Source: Hemibagrus wyckioides (lineage: Eukaryota; Chordata; Actinopteri; Siluriformes; Bagridae). From it: a stretch of 64,000 nt of DNA. The translations under genes and the position numbers were made by a program. A model generated the notes under the pieces. That model was not told where the DNA came from, searched no databases, and saw only the letters and a list, made by a program, of their open reading frames with translations. This document shows, piece by piece, positions 45,541 through 56,731 of the stretch (the stretch's first letter is position 1; the number at the start of each line of letters is the position of its first letter). The stretch is from contig NC_080713.1 of the NCBI RefSeq assembly GCF_019097595.1, forward strand, positions 3,553,699 to 3,617,698, written 5' to 3'.

Positions 45541-47860
45541 TTGAGCTACCACTGCCCCACTAGAGCTACCACTGCCCCACTAGAGCTACCACTGTCCCAC
45601 TAGAGCTACTACTGTCCAACTAGAGCTACCACTGCCCCACTAGAGCTACCACTGCCCCACTAGAGCTACTACTGTCCAACTACAGCTACCACTGCCCCAC
45701 TAGAGCTACCACTGTCCCACTAGAGCTACCACTGCCCCACTAGAGCTACCACTGCCCCACTAGAGCTACCACTGTCCCACTAGAGCTACCACTGCCCCAC
45801 TAGAGCTACCACTGCCCCACTAGAGCTACCACTGCCCCACTAGAGCTACCACTGCCCCACTAGAGCTACCACTGCCCCACTAGAGCAACTACTGTCCAAC
45901 TAGAGCTACCACTGCCCCACTAGAGCTACCACTGTCCAACTAGGGCTACCACTGTCCCACTAGAGCTACCACTGTCCCACTACAGCTACCACTGCCCCAC
46001 TAGAGCTACTACTGTCCAACTAGAGCTACTACTGTCCAACTAGAGCTACCACTGTCCAACTAGAGCTACTACTGTCCAACTAGAGCTACTACTGTCCAAC
46101 TAGAGCCACCACTGTCCAACTAGAGCTACCACTGTCCCACTAGAGCTACCACTGTCCCACTAGAGCTACCACTGCCCCACTAGAGCTACTACTGTCCAAC
46201 TAGAGCTACCACTGCCCCACTAGAGCTACTACTGTCCAACTAGAGCTACCACTGCCCCACTAGAGCTACTACTGTCCAACTAGAGCTACCACTGCCCCAC
46301 TAGAGCTACCACTGCCCCACTAGAGCTACCACTGTCCAACTAGGGCTACCACTGTCCCACTAGAGCTACCACTGTCCCACTACAGCTACCACTGCCCCAC
46401 TAGAGCTACTACTGTCCAACTAGAGCTACTACTGTCCAACTAGAGCTACCACTGTCCAACTAGAGCTACTACTGTCCAACTAGAGCTACTACTGTCCAAC
46501 TAGAGCCACCACTGTCCAACTAGAGCTACCACTGCCCCACTAGAGCTACCACTGTCCCACTAGAGCTACCACTGTCCCACTAGAGCTACCACTGCCCCAC
46601 TAGAGCTACTACTGTCCAACTAGAGCTACTACTGTCCAACTAGAGCTACCACTGTCCAACTAGAGCTACCACTGTCCCACTAGAGCTACCACTGCCCCAC
46701 TAGAGCTACCACTGTCCCACTAGAGCTACCACTGTCCCACTAGAGCTACCACTGCCCCACTAGAGCTACCACTGTCCCACTAGAGCTACCACTGCCCCAC
46801 TAGAGCTACCACTGTCCCACTAGAGCTACCACTGTCCAACTAGAGCTACTACTGTCCCATTAGAGCTACCACTGCCCCACTAGAGCTACTACTGTCCAAC
46901 TAGAGCTACCACTGTCCAACTAGAGCTACCACTGCCCCACTTGAACTACCACTGTCCCACTAGAGCTACCACTGTCCCATTTGAGCCACTACTGCTCCAC
47001 TAGAGCAACCACTGCCACACTAGAGCTACCACTGCCCCACTAGAGCCACCACTGCCCCACTTGAGCTACCACTGCCCCACTAGAGCTACCACTGTCCCAC
47101 TAGAGCTACCACTGTCCCACTAGAGCTACCACTGCCCCACTAGAGCTACTACTGTCCAACTAGAGCTACTACTGTCCAACTAGAGCTACCACTGTCCAAC
47201 TAGAGCTACCACTGTCCCACTAGAGCTACCACTGCCCCACTAGAGCTACCACTGTCCCACTAGAGCTACCACTGTCCCACTAGAGCTACCACTGCCCCAC
47301 TAGAGCTACCACTGTCCCACTAGAGCTACCACTGCCCCACTAGAGCTACCACTGTCCCACTAGAGCTACCACTGTCCAACTAGAGCTACTACTGTCCCAT
47401 TAGAGCTACCACTGCCCCACTAGAGCTACTACTGTCCAACTAGAGCTACCACTGTCCAACTAGAGCTACCACTGCCCCACTTGAACTACCACTGTCCCAC
47501 TAGAGCTACCACTGTCCCATTTGAGCCACTACTGCTCCACTAGAGCAACCACTGCCACACTAGAGCTACCACTGCCCCACTAGAGCCACCACTGCCCCAC
47601 TTGAGCTACCACTGCCCCACTAGAGCTACCACTGTCCCACTTGAGCCACTACTGCCCCACTTGAGTTACAACTGCCCCACTTGAGCCTCCACTGCCACAC
47701 TAGAGCTACCACTGCCCCACTAGAGCCACCACTGCCCCACTGAAGTCTCCACTGCCACACTAGAGCTACCACTGCCCCACTAGAGCTACTACTGCCCCAC
47801 TTGATTTACCACTGCCCAACTAGAGCTACCACAGTCCCAATTGAACTACCACTGCCCCAT
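45541..47860 (-). repeat. 116-unit 20-bp minisatellite derived from a SINE head
   Basis: The unit TAGAGCTACCACTGCCCCAC is repeated in exact 20-bp register for 2,320 bp with substitutions but no visible indel. Main variable positions are 10 (C/T), 15 (C/T) and 18 (C/A); ACT at 8-10 almost always goes with GTCCAAC. On the minus strand it reads GTGGGGCAGTGGTAGCTCTA, the 5' head of the SINE at 37104-37360, including most of the Pol III A box. The first unit begins TTGAGCTACC, the exact SINE form. Confidence 0.97.
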
Positions 47861-48599
47861 TTCACCTGTGAATGGTTTGTACACAGAAGAAAAAATGTCA
47901 TGTGATTCCTTTAATACTTTTAGGACATGCCTATGTATTGAAATTACCACCAACATAGTGAAGAATACCAAAAATTGGGGAAAAAACAAGCTCGGTGTCA
48001 GCACTCGGGTTAGTTACTCTGGCGAAGATGAGCTCTGCTTGTCCTTTTATGACTGGGCTGCTTTACAAAACACTATTTGGCAGAATGTCTCAGCCTCTAT
48101 CTCTAACACCCGTGTAATGTAAGCAAATTCAACATGAATAGACCTTTAAAGAAAAGAAACAGCTCGAAATGCGAAGTGCAAAGTACATCCAGACACGTGG
48201 GGCGACTCAACTCCAGCCAGAGATCACGGGTGAAAACGACACGTTTCTGCTTTCGCCGCTAAAACAAAGATCAGACAGAATACGGGGGGAAAACGTCTAG
48301 CAGAAAAGACTTAAGGAGACGGGACGATAAAGACGAATGTTTGCTTCTGTTAGCTGTGACTTTCACTTTGTGGAGGATTTAGCGAGGCAAACTTTGACTT
48401 GTGATGTCACAAGTCTCCGTTTTTTTTAACTAATAGAAAGCAAGAAGGCTGGAAATGTTGCTTCTTTGGTAAGAAAAATATATAATTTGCATGCAACTTA
48501 TCTGTTTAATTCAAATTAGATTGAATATACTGTCATAAAAGGATTTTCTTTGTGCCACCTCTGCACCACAACATGTACACAATAGTGATGGAAAAACAG
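47861..48599. other. unique sequence with a 9-bp palindrome
   Basis: Unique sequence right of the array. GACTTGTGA-TG-TCACAAGTC lies at 48396-48415. The 93-residue plus frame at 47841-48122 starts in the array edge and has no domain. Confidence 0.4.
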
Positions 48600-49070
48600 G
48601 GTCTTATGAAATAATGCCTGCTCAAGCACTAACCGTGTCCACCAATGTGAATTAGCTGCCCCTGAGACCCCGTATATAACCCTCAAGACCTGCAGCATTG
48701 AATTGCAGTGACTTCCATTTTTCAGTCTGACCTTCCTTATCATGCCGGCATAATGCTGTAACACACACACACACAGAAACAATGAGAAGAAAGAAGAGAA
48801 GGTACAAATTTACACACAGAGGGGAAAAAAGGAGCTCTATCAGCTGTCTCCATGCGTCTACGCTGAGTGGGAAGGCATGTTAATTACAAGCACAAGGCGT
48901 AACAGGAGCTCAGCGAAAAAATTGAGACATTCACGGCATCAAGGCCTGGGCTGCTAAACGGCAAGCCAAGAAATCAGACATATTGGAGCTGATTAATAGA
49001 GAAGAAATCCTGGGCTCAGACTTCGGCCACGGAATCCAAAATGTATTACATCTAACCTTGGAAGAGGAAA
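48600..49070. other. candidate conserved non-coding element
   Basis: GTGAATTAGCTGCCCC, GCAGCATTGAATTGCAGTGA, ATGTTAATTACAAGCAC and GGAGCTGATTAATAGAGAAG give several homeodomain-like cores in unique sequence. A short CA tract lies at 48762-48774. Confidence 0.35.
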
Positions 49071-49503
49071 AGGAAGAGAAAGGAAAGGAAAAGTTTTTTT
49101 ACTTTTGTAGATTTAGGATTTGTTCGTGTTTATATAGATATTATTTTAATAAAGTTTGGATTTTGAAGCTTTCCAAAAAAAAAAATTTTTTCTTAAAAAT
49201 GCTGACGTCGCAACGTTATGGCTAATGATCAGGATGTTACTTCTTGGTTTGTAATTTGAATAAGACCCAGGCGAACACTGAGTATTCAAGTGTTCAAACC
49301 TTCAGCACTTCCAGTTCAGTCATCATCAGTCCACACATTCTTAATGTCATACAAAAGTCTTAACGCTTCTGACATAACACTTCATGAAGTATTTTCTCCA
49401 CTGACTGATCTGCTGATCCTACCAGAGCCCAAAAAATGTCTTTCCTACTGTTTTTGTTGTGGTGATGGTGATGACTAAATGTCTTTGTCATGTTCCACTC
49501 CAC
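49071..49503. other. unique sequence, no gene seen
   Basis: Nothing recognised. Confidence 0.4.
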
Positions 49504-50005
49504 AGTGGTGGTTTTGAATTCACTGAGTGTTGTTTTTCAGGGGTTGGTCCAGTGAAAGGAACTCTTAATTCTTCAGCTTCATACCAAGACATTTTGGACA
49601 ATTTCATGCTCTTTGTGGGAACAGTTTGGGGATGACCCCTTCCTGTTCCAACATAACTGCACACCAGTGCACAAAGCAAGGTCCATAAAGACATGGATAA
49701 GAGAGTTTGGTGTGGAGGAACTTGACTGTCCTGCACAGAGTCCTGACCTCAACCCCATAGAACACCTTTGGGATGAATTTAAGTGAAGACTGCGAGCCAG
49801 ACCTTCTCGGCCAACATCAGTGCCTGACCTCACAAATGCACTTCTAGAGGAATGGTCAAAAATTCCCATGAACACACTCCTAAACCTTGTGGAAAGCCTT
49901 CCCAGAAAAGTTGAAGCTGTTATAGCTGCAAAGGGTGGGACAACTCCTATATTACATTCATGTGCATGTAAAGGCAGACATCCCAAAACTTTTGACAACA
50001 TAGTG
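49504..50005 (+). pseudogene. Tc1/mariner element remnant, third family, 5'-truncated
   Basis: The plus strand encodes the C-terminal half of a Tc1 transposase: FQHNCTPVHKARSIKTWIRE, the SPDLNPIEHLWDEF region, and MPDLTNALLEEWSKIPMNTL. It ends in the inverted terminal sequence CAAAACTTTTGACAACATAG with TA at 50006-50007. The catalytic D and E motifs remain, but a one-base insertion (TTTGTGGGAACAG) and a stop after the WDEF motif (TTTAAGTGA) break the frame. The left terminal repeat is missing. Confidence 0.85.
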
Positions 50006-50007
50006 TA

Positions 50008-50980
50008 TGAAGTTAATATGAAAGTAGACACTCAGGACTTTAAGAATTTCTAGTGTTTTATAAGTATTTCTGTTTTTCCCTAGCCTACTCGGGGGTGATA
50101 CATTCATAGAAAAGTTCTAGGTCAGTTTTTTCCACACAAATGTTTGTATATTCAAAGTAAATGTTGATATCAAACCCATTCCTGCTCTCTGAGATGCTCC
50201 GAGTGCTTGTTCATCTAAAAAGCAGCTCAAATTCCATCTTCAACCAGTAAAATTCTCTGTAAGGTTCTCCAACAGAGGGAAAAACACACATCTAAAACAC
50301 ACTGAAAGCCAACATACTCGTTTAAGATCAGCCTGAACATCATTCATTTCTTTACACTGATTAAAAAACGTCACATAAATCCATTTCCATTTCACTGGAG
50401 GAATGAAACACCAACATGCAGGTAGAAAAAAGAGCTAAAATTACACAACCCAGCACACTGTCTTTCTCGTCTCACACATCCACATCCCGAATCCTTCGTA
50501 AAACTCAACAGAGCATGCCGTTTCTCTCACACACCTCACTCTTAATCCGTTCCTCACAGCAAACTCTGCTTCCTGACCTGGTCTCAGCTGAGTCTCTCTT
50601 CCTCTCCAGCTGTAATCTACAGGTTTAGATCCTGGTACGTCTGCCAAACAAAGATCTCACCACTAAACACTTCTCAAGAGCTTAATACTTTATTAGCGTT
50701 GAAGGTCAGATGAATTACAGCAGTCATCTTGTAGCAGGATGGCAAGGAACTTGACCGAACGTGCCAAACGGCTTAGAGAAACTAGCGGCTAATCCAACGC
50801 CAGTTTCGAGAGGTAACTATGGAGGTCAAAAAACTCTTCAAAAGAGTACTGTTCGGTGTTAATGCAGGAACCGCAGGGATAATCGGCACTTCACAAACTT
50901 GAAGAACATGTAGATGTTTCACTCTATGACAGGAAAGTTCAGCTTTTAATGGGTGATAAATGTACATTTTGTACAATGAT
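50008..50980. other. unique sequence, no gene seen
   Basis: Short frames at 50416-50647 overlap on both strands and show no family. Confidence 0.4.
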
Positions 50981-51900
50981 CAACACTTCTGAGGGAAATG
51001 TTGATATTCCTGATAGTTGTGTACCATTTAAAGTGCTCTTACATCTTTACACTATTCATACAAACACTTCACTATCTTCTAGCTATCCAGTACATTGCTA
51101 GAGTACTACATTTAAGGCATCATCAACAGCTAGCCAGCTAGAGTGCTGCATTTGAGGCGACAGCTAGCTAAAGCTTAAAGATTTGAGGCATCTTCAGCAC
51201 TTTGCTGGCTAGCTAGTGCGCTATGTTTGAGGCATCATCAATGCTTAACTAACTAGCTAGAGCACTATGCTTGAGGTGTCATCAACCTCTAGCTAGAGCT
51301 CTAAGTTTGAAACATCATCAACATTTAGCTAGCTAGCTAGAGCTCTACGTTTGAGGCATCATCAACAGCTAGCTAAAGCTCAAAGACTGAGGCATCTGCA
51401 ACACTTTTTGTAAAATATTATCAACACTTCTGAGGTAAATGTTGATATTCCTGATAGTTTTGTGGGATTTAAAGTACTTCTATATCTTTACATTATTCAT
51501 ACAAACACTTAGCTATCTTCTAGCTGTCCAGTACATTGCTAGAGCACTACATTTGAGGCACCATCAACAGCTAGCTAGCTAGAGCACTGTGTTTGAGGCA
51601 TCATCAACAGCTAGCTAAAGCTAAAAAGACTGAGGCATCTTCAATACTCCACTTCAAACACTTTAATATCTTCTAGCTATCCAGTACATTGCTAGAGCAC
51701 TACATATGATGCATCATTGATAGCAAGCTAGCTAGGGAACTACTTTTGAGGCAACAGCTAGCTAAAGCTCAAAGACTAAGGTATCTTCAACACTTAGCTG
51801 ACTAGCTAGAATGCTATGTTTAAGCGTGTCATCAACCACTAGCTAGAGCTCTAAATTTGAAACATCAACACTTAGCTAGCTAGCTAGGTCACTACATTAA
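50981..51900. repeat. AGCTAG higher-order tandem repeat
   Basis: A subunit of about 40-45 bp (AGCTAGCTAGAGCACTA followed by TTTGAGGCATCATCAACA) is repeated about fifteen times. A larger unit that starts with CAACACTTCTGAGG and TGTTGATATTCCTGATAGTT is at 50981 and at 51422, a 441-bp period, with a partial third copy from about 51650. Confidence 0.9.
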
Positions 51901-52240
51901 AATCAGTGATTAAAATCTGTCATTTTAATTTTTACAATCATATTAAAATGGAAAAATGATTATAATCTGTACGATTGTGAAAATATTAAACACGGAGTTG
52001 TGTTAAGCGTTTGTGTAGCTAGCGTGTAGCTGTATTTTTCAATTTGCTAATCAAAAGTGACTTCAACTTAACAAGGTTCAGGTGGCACAAAGCTTAATCA
52101 GATCGTGGATGAAAAGTGTGTGTGTGTGTGTGTGTGCGTTTTATTTGAAGACTGCATCATCAAGACTAAGCGTCTTCTCTCACATCAGACACATGTTTAT
52201 TCACATCATAACAATTTTCAGATCTTCTCTGCAGCGTGAC
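51901..52240. other. unique sequence with GT microsatellite
   Basis: GT tract lies at 52115-52136. Nothing else is recognised. Confidence 0.4.
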
Positions 52241-52474
52241 CTTCACGTCTAAATCATCACTCCAGACTTCACGTCTAAATCATCACTCCAGACTTCACGT
52301 CTAAATCATCACTCCAGACTTCACGTCTAAATCATCACTCCAGACTTCACGTCTAAATCATCACTCCAGACTTCACGTCTAAATCATCACTCCAGACTTC
52401 ACGTCTAAATCATCACTCCAGACTTCACGTCTAAATCATCACTCCAGACTTCTCGTCTAAATCATCACTCCAGA
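52241..52474. repeat. 26-bp minisatellite, nine copies
   Basis: The unit contains CTTCACGTCTAAATC and ATCACTCCAGA. Eight copies are identical and the last has CTTCTCG. The near-perfect identity suggests recent expansion. There are no spacers, so it is not a CRISPR array. Confidence 0.97.
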
Positions 52475-52740
52475 CCTCACCAGCGCATGGAGGACGAATG
52501 AAGACTGATCTACATGCAACATGACAGAGTGAGCAATGCACCAGACGGGAGGTCAAGCGATCCGTTCTTCCTACAATTGCTCATGAGGAAATACAAATTG
52601 CTGCACTCACAAGCGGCTCAACCTGATATCTCTGCTTTCGCAGGGGAAAAAAACGCAGCATGGAGACGCTGCGGTGCCGTGAAGGAAACTTGGCGTGACG
52701 CAGCGTGGTGAGACGCGTCCCAAAGTGTTCGCAACAAATG
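52475..52740. other. unique balanced sequence, possible CNE
   Basis: TACAATTGCTCATGAGGAAA and GATATCTCTGCTTTCGCAGG lie in a non-repetitive context. A weak candidate. Confidence 0.25.
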
Positions 52741-53769
52741 CATTTTAATCTAATTATAATTTTATGTTAAAAAAAATTCTATGATTAAAATTAAATAACT
52801 TTTTCAACACTAAATTTTTTAAACATGCCATTTTTTATTTTAAGTTTGATTTATTTTTTTATTTTACTTTATTTTATTATTGTTTTTTTTGCCAGTAACC
52901 AACAGAAACAGCTGAGTTGTTTTTAGTACAGAATTAGCAAATACCTCAAATACTGTTAACTAGCAGCCATGCTAATAGCCTGAGGATATTAAGGATATTC
53001 CTTAATGGGAAAGATCTTCCTAATTATTATTATTATTATTTTTTAAATAAAATTATTTTTTTTATATAGTTTTATGTAACAGGGTTGAAGTTGTCAAGTG
53101 TCTTTAAATGCCAGTCAGTATAATACAATATAAAATAAAGGGGAAAAAAAGAATGCGAGAATAAACTTCATTTTCTTCTTCCCATTATCAAGCCAAAAAA
53201 CCTATTTATTTATTTATTTATTTATTTATTTTAGGGGGTTTTATGAATAGCTGAATTTGTTTATTTGAAACATAAACGCAGAATCCTGCGAAGAAAACTC
53301 TACTAGAGTTTAAAATATCTTTTACCTTTAAAAATAAATAAACATTTTATAAAATATATATTATAATTATATATAACAGACTATTTTTAATTTTTTTGTT
53401 TGTTTGTTTGTTTGTTTAGAAATCTTGCCATAGAGTTTTTGATGGCATGTGGATGAGATTAGAGGACTGAGATCAGTATCTTTAGTAACTTCCTGGTCTG
53501 GGATATTGTATTCCCTGGTCTGGGAAAATATATTTTGGTTAATAGAATCACTAAAATGGTTAGAAAATATTAAAAAATATTTTAAAAAGCAGTTGTACAT
53601 TGCTGAGACCAATCATGACCTTAAGTGATATAGCTGAGGTTGAGGAACTGTTAGCGCTTGTAATAACGGTAGGCCACACCCACTTTTTTGGTTTAAATCC
53701 CAAAAACAGATCATTGGAGCACTAAACAATCACAAATAAGAATAGTGTCATTGTGTTACACCTGTACAG
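52741..53769. other. AT-rich sequence, no gene seen
   Basis: Contains (TTTA)8 at 53202-53232 and (GTTT)5 at 53398-53418. No coding signal. Confidence 0.5.
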
Positions 53770-53902
53770 TATATACATATTTATGAACATGAACTGCCTT
53801 TCGCCCTATGTGCGCTGGGATAGACTCCAGCAGACCCCCGTGACCCTAGGAATCCTAGGAATAAGCGGGTATAGACAATGAATGAATGAATGAATGAATA
53901 TC
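53770..53902 (+). mobile_element. SINE-like repeat 3' end
   Basis: GCCTTTCGCCCTATGTGCGC, TGGGATAGACTCCAGCAGAC, CCCCGTGACCCTAGG, AATAAGCGGGTATAGACAAT and then (GAAT)n: the 3' third of the family at 56399-56719. Confidence 0.8.
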
Positions 53903-54224
53903 ACAAATAGTGCTTCAGTCCAACCATATATATATAATCATATATATATTTAAATATCACTACAGATTATAATTTACATGTATATCAGTGTCTGTAACCA
54001 AGACCAGACACACAGGCCATTACAAAGTGAGGCAATAGTTCCACTATGATTCGGAGCATGTTACTTTAATTTGCTTGCTCTGATGGAGTTGATTTGGATC
54101 ACCTGTATCACAGATTCCCCAACATACCATCCTACATACTTTCTCAGACGCTAAACACTTCCATACTGCACTCCAGCAGTGAGTGTGTGCTGTGTACTCT
54201 GCTTAGTACCATATATTTGAGTGT
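53903..54224. other. unique sequence, no gene seen
   Basis: Nothing recognised apart from TATATA patches near 53925-53950. Confidence 0.35.
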
Positions 54225-54264
54225 TTCTATCCATCCATCCATCCATCCAGCCACCCACCCGCCC

Positions 54265-54363
<99 letters not shown>

Positions 54364-54680
54364 CATTCATCCATCTCTCAGTACATCCATCCATCCTCCC
54401 GTCCATCTATCTGTACATTCATCCTTCCACCAATCCATCTATCCATCCATCCAGCCATCCATCCATCTGTCCATTGATCTATCTGTGTTTCCATTCATTT
54501 ATCCATGAATCCATTCATCCTTCCATCCATCCATCTATCTATCCGTACATCCATCCTTCATCCATCTATCCTTACTTCTGTCCGTCTATCCATACATCAA
54601 TCCATCCTTCCATCTATTCATTCATCCCTCCATTCATCCATCTATCTGTATATCTATACTTCTGTCCATCCATCTAACCA
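54225..54680. repeat. ATCC/ATCT tetranucleotide block
   Basis: (ATCC)n is followed by about 24 ATCT units (54265-54361), then degenerate CATCCATC/CATCTATC to 54675. Ile-Tyr-Leu-Ser and Ile-His-Pro-Ser frames are artefacts. Confidence 0.97.
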
Positions 54681-54842
54681 GGAAACGAGTCAGAGTGCTC
54701 ACACATGTCACAGCTTGAGTTTTTTTTTTTGCTAATATAGTGGCAAATAATGTCTAACGACTCCAGAGTCAACTTAGCTGCCTTCATTTTTCTAGTCATT
54801 CATATACATAAAAGACACAAGACACATTTTAACCATTACTAT

Positions 54843-54847
<5 letters not shown>

Positions 54848-54904
<57 letters not shown>
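54848..54904. repeat. (TA)28 microsatellite
   Basis: Uninterrupted TA run. Confidence 0.97.
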
Positions 54905-54907
<3 letters not shown>

Positions 54908-55104
54908 TTTATCTTATAGTGTCAGCCATGATGCAGCATTAACTTCCGTACCAAGGGGATCCATGGGTTTATTCTTCTTATCTGATAACATCACATACCA
55001 AAGTGCTTTAATCCTCATATACCAGAGCACAGGATCCGTTAATCCCATTAATCTCCAGGTTGTCCATAAGGGACCATCCTCAGTAAGTGATATGATTCCA
55101 ACTA
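54905..55104. other. unique sequence, no gene seen
   Basis: Nothing recognised. Confidence 0.35.
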
Positions 55105-55328
55105 GAAACTTATTCCTATATTGGGTCACGGGAGCCAGGGGTCTATCCCAAGGGACTCGGGGCACAAGGCAGGGCACGAGAGATGCCAATCAACGTACAG
55201 TACAAGTCTTCCGAAGAAACTTCTGAAGCACATACAATCTCCATGCATACAGGGCAAAGGCAGGATTTAAACCCCCAACCCCCAGGGTTGTGGGGCAAAT
55301 GTTCTAACCACTAATCCATCATGCCTCC
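55105..55328 (-). mobile_element. tRNA-derived SINE-like repeat
   Basis: The minus strand starts GGGGAGGCATGATGGATTAG, TGGTTAGAACATTTGCC, GGGTTGGGGGTTTAAATCC (B-box-like), GCATGGAGATTGTATG, and ends GCCTTGTGCCCCGAGTCCC and GGGATAGACCCCTGGCTCCC. Related in layout to the repeat at 56399-56719 but a different subfamily. Confidence 0.7.
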
Positions 55329-55519
55329 CCTTTATCAAGAGGCCTCTGAGTTTCACCATCATCTGATCGACTGTGTGTTTATATAAAAAGTTGCAATGGC
55401 CGTTATTTTGTTTGATGACTCATCGAATCAAGACATTATCTCTGCAAGATCCAGAAAAGCTCCCCTGATATTCTAGTGGACTGCATTTACTCAATTAAAA
55501 TGGTTAAGACTCGGGTTTG

Positions 55520-55990
55520 GTTTATTTCCATTCGTGCGCTGACCGCCAAACTTGCTCCTCTTTCTCAGGAGCCTCAGCGCTCTAATCAGGGAAATAATTA
55601 GCTTTAATAAAATCATCCATTTGTCCTGAAACCTCCATCAGGCTTGGATAAGTTATGAAGATGCAGAGATGCATTTATACAGGCATTAAATCAGCCTTCG
55701 TCATCAATCTTCTGGGAAGTACAATAAAGGAAAATATCAGCCTGTGGAAACATGAGTTGGGTGAAATTATGGGTGGCAAAAAGTGGCAGATGGAGGCAAT
55801 TTTTCTGCACTAATTTCCAGACTAAATATAAGCTGCCAACACGGGACAAAGTAATGGGGCACCAGTGCCAGTTGAGAAGAATGAAGCCCAGTGCTTAATG
55901 GAAACGCAGACCTACTTTCTAATTGACTGATTGAAACCCCGCCTTATTTCCTTTGACAGCCTATCGCTGCTTAGTAACTTAAGATCTTAC
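55520..55990. other. candidate conserved non-coding element
   Basis: A long run of unique, balanced sequence: GAAATAATTAGCTTTAATAA, AATCATCCATTTGTCC, GATGCAGAGATGCATTTATA, CAGGCATTAAATCAGCC, AGTGCTTAATGGAAACGCAG and CTAATTGACTGATTG. It has homeodomain/POU-like cores and no coding frame. By appearance the strongest enhancer candidate in the window. Confidence 0.4.
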
Positions 55991-56386
55991 ATGATGTCAT
56001 TGTTTCCTCTAGAGAAAGTTTTTACATGTGTAGGTTGAGATAAAACAAAAAATAAATTAAATAAATTAAAGCCACAATAGACAAAGACTATTCACTCTCA
56101 AAAAAATCGGGACTCATAAAACAGTTCCTATAAGAAAATCATCAATGCTGGTACTTTTACCCACACAAAATGGATTCTTTTCCCATCACAACAAGCGCTT
56201 TATTCCACTTATACCACAGCAATTTGTTCATCGTAATCATTCATTTATTTATTTTATGTTGTGGAGTGTCGACATTACACGAGAAAGCTTCTGGTCTTAA
56301 TTATGTTACAGCAGCTTTAAACAAAAAACACTAGAAATTCTGAAAAGAGATTATTTTTTCTTCTCTGTTGTGGTTAATTAGACAAA
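55991..56386. other. AT-rich unique sequence
   Basis: Nothing recognised. Confidence 0.35.
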
Positions 56387-56398
56387 ATCATAGGTAGT

Positions 56399-56719
56399 GG
56401 TCAGCATGGTGGCTTAGTGGTTAGCACCACTAAGCCCAGGGCCTTTCTGTGTGGAGTTTGCATGTTCTCCCCACGCCTGAGTGGGTTTACTCTGGGTACT
56501 CTGGTTTCCTCGTACAGTCCAAAAACATGTAGATTAGGTTGATTGGTAATTCTAAATTGCACATAGTGAGTGAGTGTGTGTGGTTGGCTGTCTATATGTG
56601 TGGCCCTGTGATGGACTGGGTGTACCCCTGCCTTTCACCCAATGTGTGCTGCGATAGGCTCCCGCAGATCCCCGTGACCCTAATTAGGAATAAAGTGGGT
56701 ATAGAAAATGGATGGATGG
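56399..56719 (+). mobile_element. full-length SINE-like repeat with perfect 12-bp TSD
   Basis: Head GGTCAGCATGGTGGCTTAGT and GGTTAGCACCAC, GGCCTTTCTGTGTGGAGTTT, GCATGTTCTCCCCAC, GGTTTCCTCG, AAAAACATGTAGATTAGG, CTCTAAATTGC-like TTCTAAATTGC, CCCTGTGATGGACTGGG, GATAGGCTCCCGCAGATCCC, CGTGACCC and AAAATGGATGGATGG. ATCATAGGTAGT flanks it at 56387-56398 and 56720-56731. The central B-box region is deleted. Confidence 0.9.
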
Positions 56720-56731
56720 ATCATAGGTAGT

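Noticed and set aside
45541..47860. CRISPR-like or bacterial repeat array
   Set aside because: Units are directly tandem with no spacers, and the surrounding DNA is vertebrate.
52241..52474. CRISPR-like array
   Set aside because: 26-bp head-to-tail repeat without spacers.
54094..54735. Ile-Tyr-Leu-Ser and Ile-His-Pro-Ser repeat proteins
   Set aside because: Products of ATCT and ATCC tetranucleotide repeats; nothing outside the repeat supports a gene.
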